Below, one piece after another: positions 55,961 to 64,000 of a stretch of 64,000 nucleotides of DNA; the first letter of the stretch is position 1, and each line of letters starts with the position of its first letter. The notes beneath the pieces are model-generated. The model was not told where the DNA came from, searched no databases, and worked only from the letters and a program-made list of their open reading frames with translations. The translations under genes and the position numbers were made by a program. The stretch is from Uranotaenia lowii (taxonomy: Eukaryota > Arthropoda > Insecta > Diptera > Culicidae): NCBI RefSeq assembly GCF_029784155.1, contig NC_073692.1, positions 156,889,582-156,953,581 of the forward strand. The letters run 5' to 3'.

Positions 55961-58212
55961 ACGTGATAAAAAGGATTTAGCCGGATCCTTACTCACGCCA
56001 TGCCACAGCAGCTGCTTCTGATGGCGGAAAAATAATACAAAATGTTTTGCAAAAACCTAAATTCTGCAAGTGCCCAATCTGTTGATCTGTGAGTTGATTC
56101 CCGCAGTGCCGGAAAACCTCAAACTTCAAGCAAGGGAAGGTCGTGCAGAATATTTCTGACTGCCATTGTACAACTGTCACATTCAACTTGCATCCAAACG
56201 TTGCCACAAATGATTTACATTTAGGAGTTGGAGGAATATGATTCTTTTTAGATTTGCAGCGTATGTTTGATCTACATGAAACAATTAGATTCAGCCAAAA
56301 TAATATTGATAGCAAAAAAAAAAATCGTGTTGTGACTCCTTTTTGTGGAAGGCATACCTGCTGCTGAGCGAATTCTAATCTAGCTATTTCATCAGTTTAA
56401 CTTTATGAAGAGATTAATCACCGTAATGTTGGTTTTTTATTTAATTTATCGGCTTTATAGGAGAAAAGTGATGTTCTTTTTAGTAGAGACATCTCGAGAT
56501 AATGACATTTTTAAAGATGGATAGAAAACTAGAAGAAATGAAAGATAGTGAAAATAAACGGGTAGAATTTATTTAGAAACATGATCATCACATATAAAAC
56601 TTTTGTTCAGCACAGGCCAACTACTATGAAGTGGTAAGGCTATGATCATTTAGAATCCGGGCAGTTACAAACGTGTGTATTTTAAAAACTATTCATGTGT
56701 TCGAAAAACTTTTTATGGAGAAAATTAAGGTGTTAATATGAAATTTAAGGTAAAAATATAAAAAAAAATATTTATATATGATTTCAAGAAATACTCTAAC
56801 TTTTTCATAAAATCTCTTTTTTATCTTTGCACACTTTTTTCAGCCATATATTGATTATACTTCTTAATCATTTGGTCCTAAAAAAATCAGAAAAAATCAA
56901 CAGTTCATGAGCTTTCAAGTCAACAATGAAGAATTTTCGAGGCGCAAAATGCGTAAAAAAAGCAAATTTGTGCAAAATTATTTTTACCATGCCTATTTTC
57001 ATCGTAAATATCTCAAACACACGTTAACTTAAAAATCTATCAAAAATAGGCAAGATATCCCTTTTCATAACCAACACAACGCTACTAAAGTTTTGCATAT
57101 TCGAGCTCTTTTAACGTAGCTATCACCGAAATAAAATGTTCGGATACTAAATGATCAAAGCCTTATATACAGATAGAGTTGCATCACATTACATAAGTAG
57201 GCCAAGCGTGGTTCTCCCCACAAGAAGAAAACTTGCAGTGCGAATGTTCCTCAAGTTCCATTTTTATTCATGGTTTGATTTTTCACTTAACTTAATGTCA
57301 AAATTCGTTTTTACTTAAACTTGGGGACTAGAGACAAAAAGAACACCATTAGTTTTGACGAATTAAACACCTTCCACGTAGAATTCTACAGCTTACCCAA
57401 CTCGGTAGGCTTGTAGTTTTTCGATTTTATAACGGTCAGAAAAAAATTCACCGTGAATTTGGCGAAACTAAAAATTAATGTGGAGAATGTCTTTAATCAA
57501 TAATTTATAATATTTTCAGTAATGAAAACGTTCAGTATCAATAAATTTTGATAATAAGCTGTAATTATCAAGATTACTGAACACAATGGATTGATTTTAG
57601 TTCAAATTATTCTTCTCTTTAGCAATTTTAAGGTTTTTTCTTGAAATAAAACCATATAGAATATCCATTTGATAGTCTACATCTAATTAAAGTGAATTAT
57701 TTAGTTTTTATGGAAATTTAACAGTCGTTATCTCTTATGTCGATTTTGAAAAATGCATCAAAAAAATTTCTTCTGCAAATTTCAAATTTCAATATTTTTA
57801 TTTTCACACTTTTGATTAACTAAAAAGTTTACTTTTTCGAAAAATATTTTGAAATTTGCTCAACTTAGACTTTTAATGTGTGTTTCTCGAAATTTGCTTT
57901 ATGGGCTGATGAGTCTTTGGATTTCATATGTAGAAAAACAGAAATCTTAGTCTTTTTTTTACATAATTTAAGGCAAAGCTAGCAGAGTTTCATTTTGATC
58001 TTTCAAAATTATCCATTTAGACAATACTAAAGGCTGTCCAATTCAGAATTGCGCACGCCATCCTTTTAAATAAACAAATTAAACAATGAAATCTGAGACA
58101 CTTACCTCTTTTCAAAAACGTTTAAATTCACCCACATCTTTAAAGAATTTTCATAACCAAAAAAGTGAGACCTTTTAACCACCCGGGTCATTCGGAATGA
58201 TTTCTAAAAAAA
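55961..58212. other. Unassigned AT-rich DNA with one dispersed repeat
   Basis: Apart from the 56655-56875 match to 12715-12965, no feature was recognised. The minus-strand frame at 55989-56315 has several Cys residues but no motif I can name. Confidence 0.45.
56655..56875. repeat. Dispersed repeat shared with 12715-12965
   Basis: Diverged copy of the 12715-12965 sequence in the same orientation, sharing GTTAC(G/A)AA(T/C)G(C/T)GTGTAT and GCACACTTTTTTCAG(T/C)CAT at similar spacing. Confidence 0.5.
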
Positions 58213-58295
58213 CGTGATAAAATCGAAACAATAACTGTGATAAAATCGAGGGTGAATTTGGCGAGTATTGATAAAATCAAACAGTGATAAAATCG
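58213..58295. repeat. Four direct copies of GTGATAAAATCG
   Basis: GTGATAAAATCG occurs at about 58214, 58237 and 58284, with a variant TTGATAAAATCA at 58268. An inverted partial copy, CATTTTATCAAT, follows at 58321. Clusters like this are often subterminal transposase-binding repeats, but no element termini were identified. Confidence 0.55.
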
Positions 58296-58390
58296 GAAAA
58301 CTACTGTAATTTTGTTTGCTCATTTTATCAATATAGTAGTTCAGTATGGTGCAAACAAACAGGAGGAAAACCGGGTTGGTATGTGCAAAA

Positions 58391-59351
58391 AAAAATCCCC
58401 TCGAACAGGAATCGAACTCGAGTCTACTGATTACCTCCAAGGTTGCCGAAAAAAATTCTGTGATTTTGAGAAAAATAATTCTGACTTTCTGTGATTTTAC
58501 CTAAAATTTCTGTGATGGATTTCTGTGATGCTATTTTCTTGAATTTCATAGAAAATTCATGATAAGTTGGGTATTTTTCACAATTTAGTTGGGCAAAATC
58601 AATTACCATTACCAATCTTATCATACGTTTCTAATTCAAGGTTAGAAATCTAAATTTGATACTATTCCAAAAAAATTACAATTTCGAAAATCCATTCAAA
58701 ATTTAAAAATTCTGTGAAATCTGTGAAAATTTCAAAATTCTGTGTTCTGTGACACAGATTCTGTGATGAAAATTTGCTCAAAATTCTGTGAAATTACAGA
58801 TTTTTCTGTGATTTCGGCAACCTTGATTACCTCTCCGGCACCTTACCAATAGGCCAAATCGAACAGACGAAACAAATCAAGCTGTATCTCTATTATTCAG
58901 TTGACTTCATCGAGTTGAATTCGCCGCTAGATTCCCCGGCAGAAAAAGCTCATCATGCCTTCATTGATAGTGCTCTGTTCGCCTCCAGTGAACAAACGCG
59001 TTTTAAAATTGATTAAAGTGAAAAATCAAAAATTTTATGATGCTGAAAATTGAGAAACAATGTATAGATCATGTTGCAGTGCGTACATTTCAGATCAAGA
59101 TGATATAAAGGTCATAAAAGCTTATTTGGTGGTGCTCAAAAATTATAATATTTTCGTCACTTGAGAACCTAGCTGGTTATTACTTAATATTTCTGTAAAG
59201 ATGAAAAGGATATTTCTTTTTTTGTTTAAAATAAATACTATAGGTAGTACGAAACAAGTCCTTATGAAAATTTGTTTAAGAAAATACGTACTTATGTAGA
59301 AAAAAGGAGTGCTTATTATGCCCTGGGTGCTCGTTATGCCCTCATCTCCCC
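58391..59351. mobile_element. TA-flanked element, copy B (left-truncated)
   Basis: From the tRNA-like module (minus strand) to CTCATCTCCCC followed by TA (59352-59353), this matches 29200-31753 of copy A without the hAT. It carries GATCAAGATGAT at the hAT-free site and the same right end. Its left half is missing. It was invaded by the 388-bp MITE at 58438-58825. Confidence 0.8.
58438..58825. mobile_element. hAT-type MITE with CAAGGTTGCCGAAA ends
   Basis: A perfect 8-bp TSD, ATTACCTC, flanks it (58430-58437 and 58826-58833). The ends are CAAGGTTGCCGAAAAAAATT and, reverse-complemented, CAAGGTTGCCGAAATCACAG. TTCTGTGAT/TTCTGTGA units repeat near both ends. It looks like a short version of the 51037-52828 element. 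Confidence 0.92.
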
Positions 59352-59389
59352 TACCCAATTTTAAAATTTTCAACCAGACACGAAATGAA

Positions 59390-59612
59390 CCCCCTTATTC
59401 TGCGCCGCGCGTGAGGTGACGATAGCCGAATCACCCTAGTCACCTAGAAGAAACGTCTTTTAGGATGAACTTTTTGAGTTCTTATCGTAATCTAGTAGTC
59501 AGCTGGGCATGAACCTCTGTCACATCAACTTCGGGAATAAGGTGACAAGATTCACGTGACTCCGACTCGACTCGACTATCGTCACCTCACGCGCGGCGCA
59601 GAATAAGGGGGG
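59390..59612. mobile_element. GC-rich MITE with 36-bp perfect inverted ends
   Basis: The 36 bases from 59390 (CCCCCTTATTCTGCGCC, GCGCGTGAGGTGACGATAG) are repeated exactly, inverted, up to 59611. Total length is 223 bp. The perfect ends imply youth relative to other MITEs here. It is non-coding. The TSD is uncertain (possibly GAA). Confidence 0.88.
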
Positions 59613-59682
59613 AACTTTTTCAATGCCTGAACAAGATCCAGTGATGTGATTCACATATTATAAGAGTTTTGTATGGTTACAT

Positions 59683-59722
59683 AAGCCTCTTCTTTAAGGT
59701 GCCCATTATGCCATCATCTCCC
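59683..59722. repeat. Isolated terminus of the 28651-type element
   Basis: CTTCTTTAAGGTGCCCATTA and TGCCATCATCTCCCC match the reverse complement of the left end of copy A (28651-28695). It is a stray end in the orientation opposite to that expected for copy B. Confidence 0.6.
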
Positions 59723-60296
59723 CTTCATCTTCCTGTATATAAAAATGGAGGATTAAATATGAGCAAACACGAACTACTTTTGCAGGGTTCATCTGATTCG
59801 CATGCAATTCGTTTATTTGTCTTCGTAAAAAAACACACTGGAGGTGTAATTTCGAAATGCTTTGTTGAGTTAGATATTTCATTTTAAGTTGTTATTAGTA
59901 AAAAATAAAAGTCGAATTTTCCGTCAATTTTTTTCATCCAAATCACCCAAAATAAGAAGGCGTCATAAGCAATTAAGGCTTACGGATGCACATCCTTCTG
60001 TATGTTTGAAGTTTTGACCCCCATTTTCCCCTATTGGGTAAAAAATACGCAACTAGACGGTACGGAGCATATTGCCAAAAATTGTTAGTATTTGCTAAAG
60101 AATCATGACATTTTTAAAGATGATTGGTAACTGTTTATTTGATTTGTAGATTTTGCGGTCATATCAGTGAGTGTCATATTATTTAAGAAACTCAAGGAAA
60201 ATAACATAACAACTGAATGGCTAAAATTTTTTCAGATCAAAACAACTCAATTAGATAACTATGAAATATTCTATTACCAAATCAAATATTAGAGTA
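59723..60296. other. Unassigned AT-rich DNA
   Basis: No bounded feature or credible gene was seen. Confidence 0.4.
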
Positions 60297-60766
60297 TGGT
60301 GGGGTAAAAGTACGACCTTAGTGCTATCCTATTCTTAGAAAATTTTGCAGTTATTTTTATCTAAAAACCAAGAACAGTTTTCAATTTCTTAGACTTTTAT
60401 CTCTCTTCTAAAAAATACGAAGATAATCGATCGACGCATTTGATAGCAGTGAAGTGAAAATTCCTGACTGCTATCGAAACGTACTCTTACCCCAATGAGG
60501 TACACTTTTACTAAGGTGGCGCAAAGGAACACACACTATTGCATGCCGGAGAGAAAAATAAAAATAAACATAAACAAGCCCTGCGTCGTGACGCGTCGTT
60601 GTCAGGGAGCTTCATTTATCCTAGGCAAAATGCGCCACGAAAATGGTCGGTAGTGACGTCACTTCTGTCATGGTAACTATGTATACGAAGAAAAAACTTT
60701 ACTTCTACTTTTGCAATGTTGCCTTCTCATCACCTCTCTTTTCACCACATTGCTCTTACCCCACCT
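60297..60766. mobile_element. TA-flanked MITE with GGTGGGGTAA ends
   Basis: TA (60295-60296) precedes TGGTGGGGTAAAAGTACGAC. The right end, reverse-complemented, is AGGTGGGGTAAGAGCAATGT, and TA follows (60767-60768). A further internal copy of the motif (CTCTTACCCCAATGAGG) lies at about 60484. The 470-bp body has no transposase. TA flanks suggest a Tc1/mariner-type source. Confidence 0.72.
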
Positions 60767-61533
60767 TATTTAGGAAAATTTTCCGCAAAACGAAAACACG
60801 CGCGTTGACGGTGCAGCACTCGCCTACTGTTCCATAGTTTCATAAAGTTTTTCGTTCTGATAAAAATATAAATATGCCTAGCCTTAAAGATTCCTTAAAA
60901 ATGTGGATTGATCTTAAAAAAAAATCAAAAAAACCAACCGAAGTTGGTTAAAAATGATGAATTGAAAAACTTGCCTAGAAATATGTTTTTTGTTTTTCGT
61001 AGAACAAAAGTTGTTTGTTATCACAAAAAACAACTTCTGTAAATTTTTCAGAAAAAAATTTGGTTCTAGAACCAGAAAAAAATAATCATCATGAAATGAA
61101 GGATTCAAGTTTTTCTGACTTTCTATGAGTAAGACGAAAACTTACCGCATCGCTTCAAAAAACCACAAAAAGGGTAAGGTTCAACTGATACATATGGTGT
61201 TTTAACATCAATTGCCTATAACCTCAAATAACTTCTAACGGCATCCTTATTATATTTTTTTATATAAAAAAACTAGCTTCAATTTAAAATTTAGGTTAAC
61301 AAACATGTTCAAATTCTGTTCGAACTTAGTAATAACAAAATCCAATTTGACATTTTAAATTTTAAAATTAGATTGCGCAGAATGAATAGGAAATTTACAC
61401 TTTGAGATATTTTAATAAGGCGCTTATCCAATTTCATTTTTATTATTCTTACTTTTCACTCACAATATTTTTCATATGAATTCAGCAAGAGATGTCTTTA
61501 ACCCTATTTGTCGACAGTGTTAACATTCTAGAC
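60767..61533. other. Unassigned AT-rich DNA
   Basis: It contains a small CGAA-loop hairpin, AACCAACCGAAGTTGGTT, at about 60934. No gene was recognised. Confidence 0.4.
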
Positions 61534-63514
61534 CAGGGTTGAGCAACCTTTTGAAGCAATGGACCACTTTTAATTTGAAATTGCTTTAGCGGGCCGCATT
61601 AAAATAAAATTTAAATAATAATAGTTTGCAGAGCTTTATGTATTTTTGTATAAAGAAAATTTTTTAACACCACAAAACTGGAAAAAGATAAATAAAACGA
61701 ATTCATGTACTTGCATAAACATTTTTTAAATTTAAGGTGATTAAACCAGAAATTTAATAGGTTCATCACTCATTCTTGATAATTTTTCAATTACTTAATT
61801 GTTTTAATTGATTTGATATGTAAAGAGAATATTATTTTTTTTAACAAAAAATAACATTATTTGCTTCCCTTTTATTTATTAATAACGAAATTTTTTGAAA
61901 GTTTTTCTATGAGCCGTTTCCTGAGAAAATCCCTTTTTTGTTCGAACCAATGTGATGGTATTTTTTTCATCACTTTTATTTAAAAGTTTCATGGAGCTTA
62001 ACCATGGCCATTTTTTCTGTTTACATTTTCGAAAAGTTTTTCACAATTTATTTAAATTTTGTCGTGAAGCCTCGCGAGCCTCTATAAACGATGATTTTTT
62101 TTATTTGAAGTTCCGTATGAAATCATTGCATTGAGATATTGAGCAAGGTTTCATTATCATGGAAAATTCATACTTTCACATATTTTTAACCAGATTTGTC
62201 AATGTTACAGTTTACATTTTTTATTCTGGAATTTTTTTACAGATTTTTTCAATCAATTTAATTTAGATTTCTTTCGGATAGGCTTTTGTTTACTGAATCA
62301 TGAAAATCTCATGACTTTGGTAATGTCAATTGGTAATTTTGAAGTAAAATCACTCAATTTAATCAATGTTTGACATGATTTGCCTGATTTCTGAAAACAG
62401 CATCATTCATAACACAAGACAGGGGCGAATCCCAAAATTGAACTGATTTTAAAGTTAATTTAATTTAATTTAAAAAAAAAGGTACCTGCACAAAACGGTA
62501 GTTTTGACGAAATTTTAAAGGAAAACTAAACTAAATTGAACCTTAGATATTTTCAAACCCGAAAGTCAAATCATTCCGAAGTCTTCAACAAAGTTGTTGA
62601 ATGAGTTTAATCTTTAATATCCAATATTCAATAACTTTCTTCAACGACGTCAGAAGAAGTTTGTAATATTATTTTTGGGATTTTTTTTAAATTGTAGAAT
62701 TCAATTTTTTTAAAGCGTTGTATCTCTGATACAAGTATATCTTGGCAAAATCTGAGTCTTTGATTGAATGAAGGGTAGTTAATGGATTGAAAATCAGCTT
62801 TTGGTTTTGATGTAGGTTTATTGGCTTATCAGTTAGGAAAGTTCAATTGTACCCAACACTGATCAATATAATAATTTCCACCTGCCATATCACCGAAATT
62901 AGAAGTCATAGGCGAAATCTGTGAAACGTTTTTAATTCAGGACGCCAAAATCTTACAAAATCAGCTATTGAAACATAGGCACCAACAATGCTGTTCCCCT
63001 GTGTAATCGTTACAAACTTTTTGGGATGAATCACAGAATTACAGATATCTTTTTTGTCGAAAAATTAGAATTTCGCTGAGTCATGTCGATAAGAAATCTA
63101 TAATCGTTCACCAAGTCTTTATTGTAAAATTTTCCTCATTTCCGGCACTAATCCAGAATAAAAATTCTAAACTTAATCATACAATTTGAACTTTGCTTGA
63201 AATGCTACTAAATATTACGTTTTTCCTATAAATATTATTGCATCTCAGAGAACTCAAGAAAAAACTCAAATCCTATAAAACAGTCAGCAATCTGGATGAT
63301 TAAAAGACAAATGCAAATGCAAACAAGTGAGGTGTATATCAACTTATTGGTATATCATACTTTTGGTAAAGTAGGGACTGCTATTTTATGATAATTAACA
63401 ATCTATCGTTAAAAAAATATTGAAATAAATTTAATGTGAGATAAGCTCCGCGGGCCGCACAAACATGTCTCAAGGGCCGCATGCGGCCCGTGGGCCGCGA
63501 GTTGCTCATTCCTG
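61534..63514. mobile_element. Non-autonomous hAT element with GC-rich subtermini
   Basis: The ends are CAGGGTTGAGCAACCTTTTG and, reverse-complemented, CAGGAATGAGCAACTCGCGG. The flanks TTCTAGAC (61526-61533) and GTCTAGAC (63515-63522) agree at 7 of 8 bases, fitting a hAT duplication. GGGCCGCAT/GCGGCCC motifs lie near both ends. The interior is AT-rich without a transposase frame. A diverged internal match lies at 38270-38490. Confidence 0.88.
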
Positions 63515-64000
63515 GTCTAGACCGTAAAATGCTATTATTTACAATTTAATCAAACGAATATCGTAGGTTCAAGCAACTCTGTTTCAATAATGCAATCGAA
63601 ACTTTTCTTTCAATACCATAAAACCGAATAGCACAATAAATTGTGTCCTCATCTGAGGAACATTCAGCTTAGATCAGGAACCTTCTAATTTGAAAAGTTA
63701 GAGCTAAAACCTTGAACCATACCGATACAATTTTGAACGAACAATTCTCAACCCAAAAATGGGAGACCCCAGATTTTCGGCAACGATACGGTCTTAAATT
63801 GCAATCCCGCCCGGCTTGCTTCAATCAGATTTGAGCAAACTTTAAACGACTTTTCACCCCTCAAATTGTCTCCCGGCGACTGCCCCGGGAAATATCTGCA
63901 ATTTTCCAAACAAGCTTGTCGGTGTCGCCCGGAGAGAAAATTTAGTTCAACGCATAATAAATTAATCTCATTTTCGCTAGCCCAATTGTTGTGGTTTGCC
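63515..64000. other. Flanking DNA, GC-richer towards the window end
   Basis: From about 63760 the composition becomes more balanced (CTCCCGGCGACTGCCCCGGG at about 63871), with no inverted repeats. It may be host single-copy sequence. No frame with a known domain was found. Confidence 0.35.

Overview
The window is eukaryotic, intron- or intergenic-type DNA, most likely from a mosquito (Culicidae) or close dipteran. It is strongly A+T-rich, has no operon structure and no ribosome-binding sites, and is packed with insect-type transposable elements: RNase H-bearing and Jockey-like LINEs, DD37E Tc1/mariner remnants, hAT elements with 8-bp target-site duplications (TSDs), TA- and TTAA-flanked MITEs, tRNA-derived SINEs, and mini-me-like repeats with GACA and TA microsatellite ends. 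The organism assignment is inference from repeat style. I recognise no host protein-coding exon, rRNA or functional tRNA gene.

Layout. 1-6.3 kb: a MITE, then a near-complete single-ORF non-LTR retrotransposon (1638-5971) between two 302-bp direct repeats that differ at one base. 6.3-16.4 kb: unassigned AT-rich DNA with small MITEs and two SINEs. 16.4-17.2 kb: a GC-richer island with a 74-bp tandem repeat. 17.2-20.7 kb: a decayed Jockey-like LINE on the minus strand, with three ~258-bp tandem repeats in its 5' part. 20.9-21.5 kb: N-terminal remnant of a Tc1/mariner transposase. 21.9-26.5 kb: facing mini-me-like elements enclosing a mariner-type MITE, a LINE 3' fragment and a tandem array of ~144-bp modules. 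28.6-31.8 kb: a TA-flanked element with inverted tRNA-like arms, interrupted by a 1983-bp hAT. 32.1-34.0 kb: an inverted-repeat MITE, a hammerhead-like motif, a TTAA-flanked element and a DD37E transposase C-terminal fossil. 35.66-36.60 kb: a Foldback-type element made of inverted GGCCGAATG arrays with a perfect 9-bp TSD. 40-43.8 kb: two tandem mini-me-like units. 45.4-55.1 kb: more MITEs, including a three-level nest (51.0-52.8 kb) and an 829-bp palindrome (54.3-55.1 kb). 58.2-60.8 kb: a second copy of the 28.6-kb element plus a MITE with 36-bp perfect inverted ends. 61.5-63.5 kb: a second non-autonomous hAT of 1981 bp.

How it fits together. The window is a stratified record of transposition. 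Several nests can be ordered, and several insertions can be checked from their TSDs or from an unoccupied copy in the same window. No element here encodes an obviously complete protein. The best preserved, the 1638-5971 LINE, keeps the catalytic motifs of its endonuclease, reverse transcriptase and RNase H but has one in-frame stop inside the RNase H domain. The most unusual observations are its 302-bp duplication, the Foldback array, the ~144-bp modules and the large palindrome. Boundaries and family names come from reading the sequence by eye.
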